This document shows positions 51,557-59,333 of a DNA stretch of 64,000 bases, one piece after another (the first letter of the stretch is position 1; the number at the start of each line of letters is the position of its first letter). The notes under the pieces were generated by a model that searched no databases, was not told where the DNA came from, and saw only the letters and a list, made by a program, of their open reading frames with translations. The position numbers were made by a program, and so were the translations under genes. This stretch comes from Nocardia cyriacigeorgica (GTDB lineage: Bacteria > Actinomycetota > Actinomycetes > Mycobacteriales > Mycobacteriaceae): positions 1 to 64,000 of the forward strand of contig NZ_JAAGVC010000013.1 of NCBI RefSeq assembly GCF_010858045.1, in the 5' to 3' direction.

Positions 51557-52717
51557 ATGGCGGGAAACCCCGATTTCGACCTGTTCAAGCTCGAGGACTT
51601 CCACGATGAGCTGCGTGCTGCCATCCGCGGCCTGGCCGAGAAGGAGATCGCGCCCTACGCCAAGGACGTCGACGGCAACGCCCGCTTCCCGGAAGAGGCG
51701 CTGACCGCCCTCAACGCCGCGGGCTTCAACGCCGTGCACGTGCCCGAGGCCTACGGCGGCCAGGGCGCCGACTCGGTCGCCACCTGCATCGTCATCGAAG
51801 AGGTCGCCCGCGTCTGCGGTTCCTCGTCACTGATCCCCGCGGTCAACAAGCTCGGCACCATGGGCCTGATCCTGAACGGCTCCGAGGAGCTGAAGCAGAA
51901 GGTGCTCGGCGACCTGGTGAACGGCAAGATGGCCTCGTACTGTCTGTCCGAGCGTGAGGCCGGATCCGACGCCGCGTCCATGCGCACCCGCGCCAAGCAG
52001 GACGGTGACGACTGGGTGATCAACGGCTCCAAGTGCTGGATCACCAACGGCGGCAAGTCCGAGTGGTACACCGTGATGGCCGTGACCGATCCCGAGAAGG
52101 GCGCCAACGGCATCTCCGCGTTCATGGTGCACAAGGATGACGAGGGCTTCGTCGTCGGCCCGCTCGAGCACAAGCTCGGCATCAAGGGTTCGCCCACCGC
52201 CGAGCTGTACTTCGAGAACTGCCGGGTGCCGGGCGACCGCATCATCGGCGAGCCGGGCACCGGTTTCAAGACCGCACTGCAGACCCTCGACCACACCCGC
52301 CCCACCATCGGCGCGCAGGCCGTCGGCCTGGCCCAGGGCGCGCTCGACGCGGCCATCGCCTACACCAAGGACCGCAAGCAGTTCGGCAAGGCCATCGCCG
52401 ACTTCCAGAACACCCAGTTCATGCTGGCCGATATGGCGATGAAGGTGGAAGCGGCCCGCCTGATGGTCTACACCTCGGCCGCGCGCGCCGAGCGTGGTGA
52501 GCAGAACCTCGGCTTCATCTCCGCCGCGGCCAAGTGCTTCGCCTCCGATGTGGCCATGGAAGTCACCACCAACGCCGTCCAGCTCTTCGGCGGCGCCGGC
52601 TACACCACCGACTTCCCGGTGGAGCGGATGATGCGTGACGCCAAGATCACCCAGATCTACGAGGGCACCAACCAGATCCAGCGTCTGGTGATGAGCCGCG
52701 CCCTGCTCAAGGGCTGA
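51557..52717 (+). CDS. fadE25: Acyl-CoA dehydrogenase
   Basis: FAD-dependent first step of fatty-acyl-CoA beta-oxidation, 386 residues. Signatures are YCLSEREAGSDAASM, WITNGGKSEWYTVMAV (FAD side) and the C-terminal AVQLFGGAGYTTDFPVERMM. The catalytic glutamate E369 lies in QIYEGTNQIQRLV. AGGAG precedes the ATG at 51557. It resembles mycobacterial FadE25, whose proposed substrates are medium/long or branched acyl-CoAs. A TetR regulator sits upstream with two operator-like palindromes between, and a strong terminator follows at 52757. Confidence 0.95.
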   Translation: MAGNPDFDLFKLEDFHDELRAAIRGLAEKEIAPYAKDVDGNARFPEEALTALNAAGFNAVHVPEAYGGQGADSVATCIVIEEVARVCGSSSLIPAVNKLGTMGLILNGSEELKQKVLGDLVNGKMASYCLSEREAGSDAASMRTRAKQDGDDWVINGSKCWITNGGKSEWYTVMAVTDPEKGANGISAFMVHKDDEGFVVGPLEHKLGIKGSPTAELYFENCRVPGDRIIGEPGTGFKTALQTLDHTRPTIGAQAVGLAQGALDAAIAYTKDRKQFGKAIADFQNTQFMLADMAMKVEAARLMVYTSAARAERGEQNLGFISAAAKCFASDVAMEVTTNAVQLFGGAGYTTDFPVERMMRDAKITQIYEGTNQIQRLVMSRALLKG

Positions 52718-52724
52718 GTACTCG

Positions 52725-52740
52725 CCGGCCGAGCGGCCGG
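52725..52740 (+). other. Short GC hairpin after fadE25
   Basis: CCGGCCGAGCGGCCGG folds as a perfect 6-bp stem with a GAGC loop, starting eight bases past the stop. It may add to the larger terminator 17 bases downstream. Confidence 0.5.
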
Positions 52741-52756
52741 AAGAGCTCGACGTGGC

Positions 52757-52799
52757 AGCCCCGGGCGATCGGACCATATCGGTTCGATCGCCCGGGGCT
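52757..52799 (+). terminator. Strong terminator of fadE25
   Basis: AGCCCCGGGCGATCGGACC (52757-52775) pairs with 52781-52799 in a 19-bp stem (one G-T pair) with loop ATATC, followed by TTCGTTCC. This is the clearest intrinsic-type terminator in the window and ends the TetR-fadE25 region before the serine hydrolase gene. Confidence 0.85.
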
Positions 52800-52947
52800 T
52801 TCGTTCCGTATAGCCGTATATGCGCCCCATCGGTCGCTGCCCACCCGTCGCCCGGCTCGCATCGCGCGCCCCGGATACGATGAGCGCGGCGCTCTCGGCC
52901 GTTGTGAACGCCGGTCTCGCCGATGGAACCGATAGCGAGGACCGTTC

Positions 52948-54138
52948 ATGAACGAGCCGGCAGCACAGCCGTCGCGCAGGCGTCGATACCTACTCCGCGC
53001 GGCTGTCGGATTCGCGGCGACGGTGGTGCTGCTGATCGCCGCCGCGTTCGGCGCCACCGCCCTCATGTCGCTGCCCTCCCCGCCGACATTGGCGCAGCTG
53101 ATGTTCGCACCGCCGTCGACCCAGGGTGAGCTGTTCGCCTCGCGCACCGTGCCCGCGTCGCCGCAGCCGCGGCCGCTGCCGAAAGCCGAAGCGCCGCTAC
53201 CGGATACGGTGCCATGGAAGGGTGCGCGGATCTCGGTGGCCGAGTTCCTCGACACCACGAAGACCAATTCGTTCGTGGTGCTGCGCGACGGGGTGATGAT
53301 CCACGAGTGGTACCGCGACGGCGTCGGTCCGACCACGAAGCAGTCGTCCTGGTCGGTGGCCAAATCGGTGGTGTCGCTGCTGATCGGCCGGGCCATCGGC
53401 GCCGGGCAGATGAGCGAGGACGACCGGCTGGTCGATCTGCTGCCCGAACTCGCCACCGGCGCCGACTACGACAAGGTCACCATCGGTGATCTGCTCGATA
53501 TGAGTTCGGGCATCGATGTTTCGGAGAACTACAACAAGTGGGCACCGTTCACCGGCACCGCCCGCATGTATCTGACCACCGATCTTGCCGAGTTCGTCGA
53601 CGGGCATCGCACGCTGATCTTCCCGCCCGGCAGCAAGGGCGATTACCGCAGCGTCGACACCCAGCTGCTCGGTATGGCGCTGGCGCGGGTCACCGGTACT
53701 TCGCTGAGTGAGCTGCTGGCGCGCGATATCTGGGCGCCGATCGGCGCGGTGGACGACGCCCTGTGGAATCTCGATCGCGAGGGCGGCCAGGAGAAGGCGT
53801 TCTGCTGTCTCAATGCCACCGCCCGCGATTTCGCCAAGATCGGGCAGCTGGTCGCCGACGGCGGCCGCGTCGGCGATAACCAGCTCGTGCCGCCGGTCTG
53901 GATCGAGCGCATCGATACGCCGTCACCGCACCGGGTCTCCGATGAGGGCTACTCGGCGCAGTGGTGGCATCCGGACGGCGGCGACGGCGCGGATCTGTCG
54001 GCGGTCGGCGTCTACGGCCAATACATCTGGGTCGATCCGCCCAGCCGCACCGTCATCGTCAAGCTCAGTGATTACGGCACCTCGCAGGACGAGACGGAGA
54101 CCTTCGAGGTCTTCCGCACCATCGCCCGCGCGGGCTGA
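52948..54138 (+). CDS. Exported serine hydrolase (class C beta-lactamase fold)
   Basis: A 396-residue penicillin-binding-protein/beta-lactamase-fold hydrolase. A basic N terminus (RRRRYLLRAAVGFAATVVL) gives a signal anchor or uncleaved helix. The catalytic S136 and K139 lie in SWSVAKSVV, the tyrosine motif is GDYRSVDTQLL, and a conserved LLDMSSGIDVSENY follows. Members include esterases, D-aminopeptidases and nylon-oligomer hydrolases; a beta-lactamase role is not implied. The substrate is unknown. It stands alone after the fadE25 terminator and converges on the GNAT gene. Confidence 0.85.
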   Translation: MNEPAAQPSRRRRYLLRAAVGFAATVVLLIAAAFGATALMSLPSPPTLAQLMFAPPSTQGELFASRTVPASPQPRPLPKAEAPLPDTVPWKGARISVAEFLDTTKTNSFVVLRDGVMIHEWYRDGVGPTTKQSSWSVAKSVVSLLIGRAIGAGQMSEDDRLVDLLPELATGADYDKVTIGDLLDMSSGIDVSENYNKWAPFTGTARMYLTTDLAEFVDGHRTLIFPPGSKGDYRSVDTQLLGMALARVTGTSLSELLARDIWAPIGAVDDALWNLDREGGQEKAFCCLNATARDFAKIGQLVADGGRVGDNQLVPPVWIERIDTPSPHRVSDEGYSAQWWHPDGGDGADLSAVGVYGQYIWVDPPSRTVIVKLSDYGTSQDETETFEVFRTIARAG

Positions 54139-54149
54139 CTCGCGGCCGC

Positions 54150-54434
54150 TCAGGCGACCAGGTCGGCGTACTCCGGGTGCGCGCCGATGTACTGATCGAC
54201 ATACCAGCAGGTGGGAACCACCGAATAGCCGTTGTCCTTGGAATCGGCGAGCGCGTATTCGACCACCTGGGCGGCCACGCCGCGGCCACGGAATTCCGGG
54301 AACGTCATGGTGTGGTGGAAGTCGCGGACCTTGGCGTCCTCGCGTTCGGAATAATCGGCATAGCCGGCGAGGGTGTCGTCGATGTAGATCTCGAATCGGG
54401 TATCGGCGACATTGTGTTCGAGCCTGGTGGTCAT
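54150..54434 (-). CDS. Small GNAT N-acetyltransferase (YjdJ-like)
   Basis: A 94-residue compact acetyltransferase of the YjdJ/N-acetylglutamate-like group. It has the strand FEIYIDDTLAGYADYSE and the acetyl-CoA loop TFPEFRGRGVAAQVVEYAL, where RGRGVA binds the pyrophosphate. The end is PTCWYVDQYIGAHPEYADL, typical of the family. ATG 54434 has AAGGAG about twelve bases upstream. A GTG at 54491 overlapping the oxidase stop would add 19 poorly conserved residues and is the alternative. Its acceptor substrate is unknown. Confidence 0.8.
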   Translation of the reverse strand: MTTRLEHNVADTRFEIYIDDTLAGYADYSEREDAKVRDFHHTMTFPEFRGRGVAAQVVEYALADSKDNGYSVVPTCWYVDQYIGAHPEYADLVA

Positions 54435-54487
54435 ATCGGGGTGGAACTCCTTCTCCGGCGCGGTTGTTCCGGATGCGCTCGATTCGA

Positions 54488-55846
54488 TCACAGGATGGCG
54501 CCCGGATTGAGGATGCCGTGCGGGTCGAGCGCGTCTTTGATGCGGGCGGTCAACGCCATCACGTCGGGGCCGAGCTGATCGGGCAGCCAGGCCTTCTTGA
54601 GCCTGCCGACGCCGTGTTCGCCGGTGATGGTGCCGCCGAGGGCGATGGCCAGGTCCATGATCTCGCCGAAGGCCCGGTGGGCGCGTTCGGTCATATCCGG
54701 ATCGGTGGGGTCGTGCACGATCAGTGGGTGGGTGTTGCCGTCGCCCGCGTGCGCGATCACCGAGACGATCACATCGTTGCGTTCGGCGATCTCGGCGATG
54801 CCGTCGACCAGCTCGCCCAGGCGCGGCAGTGGCACGCCGACGTCTTCGAGCAGCAGCGGCCCGAGTCGTTCCACCGCGGGGATGGCGAATCGCCTGGCGG
54901 CGGTGAAGGCCTCACCTTCCGCGGGGTCCTCGGTGTGGAAGACCTCGGTGGCGCCGGCCTTCTCGCAGGCGGCGACCATGATCTCGGCCTCGTGCGCGGC
55001 GAACGCGCCTGGCGCGTCGGATCGGGCGACCAGCAGCGCGGCGGCCTCGCGATCCAGGCCCATGCGCATCTCGTCCTCCACCGCGTTGATCGCGACGGTG
55101 TCCATGAATTCGAGCATGGCCGGGCGCAGCGCACCGGTGATGGACAGGATCGCCTCGGTGGCCGCGGCGAGTGTGCCGAACGAGGCGACCACCGTGCTCT
55201 GCGGCGGCTGCGCGGGCAGCAGCCGCAGGGTGAGTTCGGTGATGACGCCGAGGGTGCCTTCGCTGCCGACGAACAGTTTCGTCAGCGACAGGCCCGCCGA
55301 ATCCTTCAACCGCGGCCCGCCCAGCCGCACCGGGGTGCCGTCGGCCAGCACGACCTCCATGCCGAGGACGTAATCGGTGGTGACTCCGTACTTGACACAG
55401 CACAGCCCGCCCGCGTTGGTCGCGGCGTTGCCGCCGATCGAGCACATCTCGAACGACGACGGGTCCGGCGGATACCACAGCCCGTGCTCGGCGACGGCCC
55501 GCTTGACCTCGGCATTGAGCAGGCCCGGCTGCACCACCGCGGTACGGGTGATCGGGTCGACGGTGATCTCGCGCATGCGTTCGGTGCTCAGCACGATCCC
55601 GCCGTCCACCGCGGTCGCCCCGCCGGACAGCCCCGAACCCGCGCCACGGGGCACCACCGGGACCCTCCGCGCGTGCGCCCAGCGCAGCGTCGCCGCGACG
55701 TCGGCGGTGCTGCTCGCCCGGACCACCGCCAGCGGGGTGCCCGCATCGGGGTCGCGGGCCCAGTCGTGCCGGTAGCCGTCGAGCAGATCGGGGTCGGTGA
55801 CCACCGCGCCGTCGGGCAGGGAGTCGATCAGATCGTGCAGGTCCAC
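54488..55846 (-). CDS. FAD-binding oxidase/dehydrogenase, GlcD/D-lactate type
   Basis: A 452-residue flavoprotein with the PCMH-type FAD domain (PVVPRGAGSGLSGGATAVDG) and the CSIGGNAATNAGG loop. The C-terminal cap has VIAHAGDGNTHPLI, TITGEHGVGRLKKAWL and a DPHGILNPGAIL end, the profile of D-lactate or glycolate dehydrogenases. Electrons probably go to the quinone pool. GTG 55846 gives a sensible N terminus (DLHDLIDSLPDGAVV). Substrate specificity cannot be read from the sequence. A GNAT gene follows closely on the same strand. Confidence 0.88.
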   Translation of the reverse strand: MDLHDLIDSLPDGAVVTDPDLLDGYRHDWARDPDAGTPLAVVRASSTADVAATLRWAHARRVPVVPRGAGSGLSGGATAVDGGIVLSTERMREITVDPITRTAVVQPGLLNAEVKRAVAEHGLWYPPDPSSFEMCSIGGNAATNAGGLCCVKYGVTTDYVLGMEVVLADGTPVRLGGPRLKDSAGLSLTKLFVGSEGTLGVITELTLRLLPAQPPQSTVVASFGTLAAATEAILSITGALRPAMLEFMDTVAINAVEDEMRMGLDREAAALLVARSDAPGAFAAHEAEIMVAACEKAGATEVFHTEDPAEGEAFTAARRFAIPAVERLGPLLLEDVGVPLPRLGELVDGIAEIAERNDVIVSVIAHAGDGNTHPLIVHDPTDPDMTERAHRAFGEIMDLAIALGGTITGEHGVGRLKKAWLPDQLGPDVMALTARIKDALDPHGILNPGAIL

Positions 55847-56035
55847 AGCGACAACGCTAGCGTCCGGGACGATCCTTGCCGCGCCCAGCCGCGCGTGGCA
55901 GGCACCGCCGGTGCCGCAGCCGGGCGCGCAAGCCGCCGAATGTGATGTCGCGCGCCGGAGTGGCCCCGCAGCAGGGCATGGGGCGACAATCAGCTGTCGG
56001 GGTTTGTGCACTGGTCGGGCGGAGGGATGGCGTTG

Positions 56036-56353
56036 ATGCAAGTCGAACCGCAGAGTTGCCGGGAGCTGGTGGCCGCGATGTTCTCCGCCGAGTTCGTCGA
56101 CGGCGGGGTCGATCCGGCGGCGTTGCGCCGCGTACACGCGGGTGAGCACGCCGAATGGGCGCTGGCCCTTGATCGGTCCGGGATGTTCGGCACCGACACC
56201 GTCGCCACGGTCACCGCGCAGTGGCGTGAGGATCCACGGGTGCTGTTGGACGCCCTGCTCACCGAGGCCGACGACGTCACCCGCCGCCGCTGCCTCACCG
56301 CATGGGCCGCACTCGGCGATGGCGGCGCGGACACCCGCGCCCGCATGGCCTGA
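56036..56353 (+). CDS. Hypothetical soluble protein
   Basis: A 105-residue protein, unrecognised. It is helical and Ala/Asp/Arg-rich, with segments CRELVAAMFSAEFVDGGVDP, HAEWALALDRSGMFGTD and VTRRRCLTAWAALGDGG. There is no signal peptide or membrane helix. GGAGG lies ten bases before the ATG at 56036; ATG 56027 is too close to it. It is divergent from the FAD oxidase gene and precedes a GtrA gene by 79 bp. Confidence 0.55.
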   Translation: MQVEPQSCRELVAAMFSAEFVDGGVDPAALRRVHAGEHAEWALALDRSGMFGTDTVATVTAQWREDPRVLLDALLTEADDVTRRRCLTAWAALGDGGADTRARMA

Positions 56354-56432
56354 CCGGCGCGTTTCCCCGCCGATCATCTCGGCCTACCAGCTGATAACTT
56401 CGGCGCCACCTGCCGCTGGCACCCTGGCCGCC

Positions 56433-56930
56433 GTGCATGATCTGGCCGTCGCCGCCGACACCCTGGCCGCGCGTTTCACTCGCCTGTGCCAGGCCGTGGT
56501 CGCGCGGCTGCCGTTCGGGCTGGACCGGATCGTCGCGCCGACGTTCCTCGGCTTCGCGCTGATCAACAGCTTCACCTTCGGCGTGGACCTGGTGCTGCTC
56601 ACCACACTGCACAGCGGTCTCGGGCTGCCGCTGTGGATATCGGTGACCGTCGGCTATGTGTGCGCGTTCGGGCTGGCCTTCCTGCTCAACCGCACCTTCA
56701 ACTTCCATTCGCACGCCCCGATCGGCAGGCAGGCCGTGGTGTACGCGGTGGTGGTGCTGATCAACTATCTGGCCTTCATCCTCGGTGTCAGCACCGGGCT
56801 GACGGCGCTTGGCCTCGAGTATCACCTGTCCAGGCTGGCCGCGGGTGCCTGTGAAGCCGTCTACATGTACAGCGCGATGCGGTGGGTGGTCTTTCGCCGG
56901 CGCGCGGAACCCGTGCCCGACACGAGGTGA
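56433..56930 (+). CDS. GtrA-like membrane protein, second copy
   Basis: A 165-residue four-helix membrane protein of the GtrA family, more divergent than the copy at 48371. Helices include PTFLGFALINSFTFGVDLVL, ISVTVGYVCAFGLAFLL with the motif NRTFNFHSHA, VVYAVVVLINYLAFILGV and a last one ending YMYSAMRWVVF. GTG 56433 gives a normal-length N terminus. It probably acts in polyprenyl-linked sugar handling for the envelope. No glycosyltransferase partner is adjacent. Confidence 0.78.
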   Translation: MHDLAVAADTLAARFTRLCQAVVARLPFGLDRIVAPTFLGFALINSFTFGVDLVLLTTLHSGLGLPLWISVTVGYVCAFGLAFLLNRTFNFHSHAPIGRQAVVYAVVVLINYLAFILGVSTGLTALGLEYHLSRLAAGACEAVYMYSAMRWVVFRRRAEPVPDTR

Positions 56931-56996
56931 CGGCGGGTCGGCGGCTACGATGTGCGCCCGGCGGGGGGTTCGCCACGACGCGGCTCGGCCATCGGG

Positions 56997-57635
56997 TCAG
57001 TGGAACAGTCGCACCGCGTCCCCGTCGACGACGACCACATCGTCATCGGTGAGCGCCCAGTGCTCGACTCCGGCGGCCCGATAGGCGGCGGCCAGGCGGT
57101 TGCCGTCGCCGTCGGGGTCGGTGGCGGAATCGATATGCGGGACGATCGGCCGGTCGATCAAACCCAGTCCGTCCCAGCGCGGCTCGACACCGCAGGCGGG
57201 CAGCACCTCGGCCGGGTCGTCGGCGGTTTCCAGACCGTGCAGATCGGGCGCGAGCACGCAGGCGCCCGCGCTGTATCCCGCGTACACCAGCGCGTCGGCG
57301 GCGAGCAACTCCGGGATGACGAGATCGGCCCCGCTGCGCGCGAACTGTGCCCGCAGCACGAAGGTATTGCCGCCGCGCACCCACACCATCGGGAACTCGG
57401 CCAGCCGCTGCGCCAAAGCCTTTGCGCGGCCGGCGTATTCCCGCAGATCCACTTCCTCCGGGCGATAGCCGAGCGTGCGCAACGGCACCAGATCGCTGGT
57501 CACCGCCGCGGCCCGGGCCCGCGGCCAGGCATCGCAGGCGTTGGCGATCACCGCGACCCGCCCCGGCGGCCCGGCGAGCGCGGCCAGCCGGTCGGCGTGC
57601 GCGCCGAAACGGTAGGACGCCAGGAACAGCCGCAT
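56997..57635 (-). CDS. Peptidase E-like (S51) protein
   Basis: A 212-residue alpha-aspartyl dipeptidase-family protein. The nucleophile S122 lies in the elbow YAGYSAGACVL, and the histidine is in LIDRPIVPHIDSATDPDGDG. The start MRLFLASYRFGAHADRL matches the family, and VWVRGGNTFVLRAQFARSG is a conserved stretch. Peptidase E cleaves Asp-X dipeptides; other S51 members act on cyanophycin or similar. It is directly upstream of nothing obvious and lies four bases after the mycothiol-type gene. Confidence 0.82.
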   Translation of the reverse strand: MRLFLASYRFGAHADRLAALAGPPGRVAVIANACDAWPRARAAAVTSDLVPLRTLGYRPEEVDLREYAGRAKALAQRLAEFPMVWVRGGNTFVLRAQFARSGADLVIPELLAADALVYAGYSAGACVLAPDLHGLETADDPAEVLPACGVEPRWDGLGLIDRPIVPHIDSATDPDGDGNRLAAAYRAAGVEHWALTDDDVVVVDGDAVRLFH

Positions 57636-57639
57636 CGGC

Positions 57640-58476
57640 TCAGATGGTGAAGGCGAGGGTGCGCACCAGCCGCCTGCCCAGTTCGTCGTCGCCGGAGAAG
57701 CCGATCTCGCCCATCCGCGAATCGGCGGTGACCCGGCCGCCGCCCAGCCGGACCATCAGGCCGGAATCCAGGGTGATGGTCGTGGTCGGCGGGCCGTCGA
57801 AGGCGTCGACATAGCGGGCCCGGCCCTCGACCGCGATATGCAGGGTGCGGGCCAGCGGTCCGGTCAATTCGAAAGCGATCCGCGAACCTTCGGGGGCCTT
57901 GCCCACCTTGGCGATCACCCGCGGCACGGTCTGGGCGAACTCCTGGAACGCCAGTTCGCCGCGCCGCCCGCCCTCGTCCACCCGGACGCCGAGCGCGTCG
58001 GCGATATCCAATTCGTGCATCCAGCAGTCGAACAGCCGCACCCGCATGAACCGGCCGTAGCTCACCGGCCCGATCGGCGACTGGGTCTGCGCCTGCCACT
58101 GCGCCTCGTCCATCGCCGCCAGCGCCTTGCGCCTGCGTTCGGTGACGTCGTGGAACCGTTGCAGCAGTGCGGATCCGGTGAGCGGGCGCAGCCGCTGGAT
58201 CCAGATCTCGTTGAACACCGCGGTCTCGTTGCGTACATGCGGCAGCGAATGCACATCGACCTCGGGTTGCGAGCGATCGCGCGCGGGCGGCTTCTCCCCG
58301 AGCAGGAACGACTCCGTGCCGACCACATGGGCCACCACATCGAAGACGGTCCACCCCGGCAGTGGGCTCGGGCTGCGCCACACGCGCTCTTCCAGCCCGT
58401 CGACGAGGGTGGCGATGGCCTCCCACTGCTCCGGCAGCAGTGCGGTGAGCTCGGCCTGATTCGGCGTATCCGTCAT
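57640..58476 (-). CDS. Maleylpyruvate isomerase-family, mycothiol-dependent-type enzyme
   Basis: A 278-residue member of the DinB-like/MDMPI superfamily. A metal site typical of the group is formed by the histidine in FDVVAHVVGTES and the residues in RLFDCWMHELDIADALG. The C-terminal ~90 residues are a small alpha/beta domain (GRIAFELTGPL-like region). Family members use mycothiol or a similar thiol for isomerisation, transfer or detoxification. The exact reaction is unknown. Its ATG overlaps by 4 bases the stop of the HIT gene (58473-58476). Confidence 0.78.
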   Translation of the reverse strand: MTDTPNQAELTALLPEQWEAIATLVDGLEERVWRSPSPLPGWTVFDVVAHVVGTESFLLGEKPPARDRSQPEVDVHSLPHVRNETAVFNEIWIQRLRPLTGSALLQRFHDVTERRRKALAAMDEAQWQAQTQSPIGPVSYGRFMRVRLFDCWMHELDIADALGVRVDEGGRRGELAFQEFAQTVPRVIAKVGKAPEGSRIAFELTGPLARTLHIAVEGRARYVDAFDGPPTTTITLDSGLMVRLGGGRVTADSRMGEIGFSGDDELGRRLVRTLAFTI

Positions 58477-58976
58477 CGTGGTGCGGGTCCTTCCCCCGTG
58501 CTGGTCTGGTCGGTATCGAGTTCGGTTGCGGCCGTGATGGTTCCGGCCGCGGAGTCGAGTGCTTCCAGGCCGGAGCGGATCGCGGCGGCGGTGGTGGCGG
58601 GCTCGTGCGGGCGGCGCAGCAGGAAACCGGCGGCGAAGCGGAGTTTGTCGCCGTGTCTGCGCGGTACCACGTGCAGGTGCACATGTGGCACGGTCTGGAA
58701 GGCGGCGGTGCCGTCGTTGAGAATGAGGTTGGCGCCGTCGGCGGCCAGTCCGCCGCGCCGGATCGCCAGCGCGAGTCGATGCCCGGCGCGGAACAGTTCG
58801 GCACCGGTATCGGGATCGAGGTCCTCGAGTTCGGTGGCATGGCGTTTCGGGACCACGAGGGTGTGGCCGCGAGCGATCGGGCGGATGTCGAGGAACGCGC
58901 ACAGAGTGTCGTCCTCGTACACCTTGGTCGCCGGAGCAACACCTGCCACGATGCGGCAGAAGACGCAGTCGTTCAC
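58473..58976 (-). CDS. HIT family nucleotide hydrolase/transferase
   Basis: A 167-residue histidine-triad protein. The zinc-associated N terminus is DCVFCRIVAG, and the catalytic triad is HVHLHVVPRRHGD. The stretch LDIRPIARGHTLVVPKRHA is characteristic. It hydrolyses nucleoside phosphoramidates or diadenosine compounds, or transfers AMP. The C-terminal ~50 residues are a variable tail. GTG 58976 places DCVFC at the correct distance. It is the first gene of the HIT, MDMPI-like, peptidase E set on the minus strand and diverges from the pnt operon. Confidence 0.85.
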   Translation of the reverse strand: MNDCVFCRIVAGVAPATKVYEDDTLCAFLDIRPIARGHTLVVPKRHATELEDLDPDTGAELFRAGHRLALAIRRGGLAADGANLILNDGTAAFQTVPHVHLHVVPRRHGDKLRFAAGFLLRRPHEPATTAAAIRSGLEALDSAAGTITAATELDTDQTSTGEGPAPR

Positions 58977-59078
58977 ACGGCGACCATACGGCGTATGAGT
59001 GGCCTGGGACACCCTGCGTCCACTGAATGGCGTGATGCCTGTCACTGCGGCAGCCCTCCGCAGCTACCCGACCTCACG

Positions 59079-59104
59079 ACCTACCTCGAGGTGGGTAACC
59101 CACC
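59079..59104. promoter_or_regulatory. Overlapping, mutually exclusive palindromes upstream of pnt
   Basis: ACCTACCTCGAGGTGGGT (59079-59096) is an 18-bp palindrome with one T/G pair. GGTGGGTAACCCACC (59090-59104) is a perfect 15-bp palindrome. They share GGTGGGT, so only one can form at a time, as DNA cruciform/operator or RNA stem. Confidence 0.5.
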
Positions 59105-59126
59105 CGGACGTACGGTCTTGTGCCGT

Positions 59127-59164
59127 TTGCCCTGCTCAGTCACGATCTGAGTCCGAAAGGGCAA
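59127..59164 (+). promoter_or_regulatory. Nested stem-loop upstream of pntAa
   Basis: TTGCCCT (59127-59133) pairs with AGGGCAA (59158-59164). Inside it, CTCAG (59135-59139) pairs with CTGAG (59147-59151) around loop TCACGAT. It could be a leader RNA structure for the pnt operon if transcription begins upstream; not matched to a known riboswitch by eye. Confidence 0.35.
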
Positions 59165-59333
59165 CCTAACCCGGGGGTCCGCGTGTGACCGGACTCTCAG
59201 CTAAGCTCACCGCGGTCCGGGTACAGTTGCCAGGATTTGGTGGAACTTACTCTTCGGTAACTTCGTTCGCCGCCGCTCGGTGGCGCTGAGTCGTTCGGTA
59301 GAGCTAAGCCAGCACGAGAAGGAAGTCTGACAG

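Larger units (their letters stand above)
58977..59333. other. 357-bp divergent intergenic region, HIT gene / pnt operon
   Basis: It holds promoters for both directions and several inverted repeats: overlapping palindromes at 59079-59104, a nested stem-loop at 59127-59164, CCGGAC/GTCCGG at 59189-59220 and TTAC/GTAA around 59247-59260. A 51-codon frame reading MSGLGHPAST from about 58995 is present but has no support. AAGGAAG precedes the pntAa GTG. Confidence 0.6.

Noticed and set aside
58995..59150. Possible 51-residue peptide in the HIT-pnt gap
   Set aside because: No ribosome-binding site, no recognisable features, and it runs through the palindromes that look regulatory.
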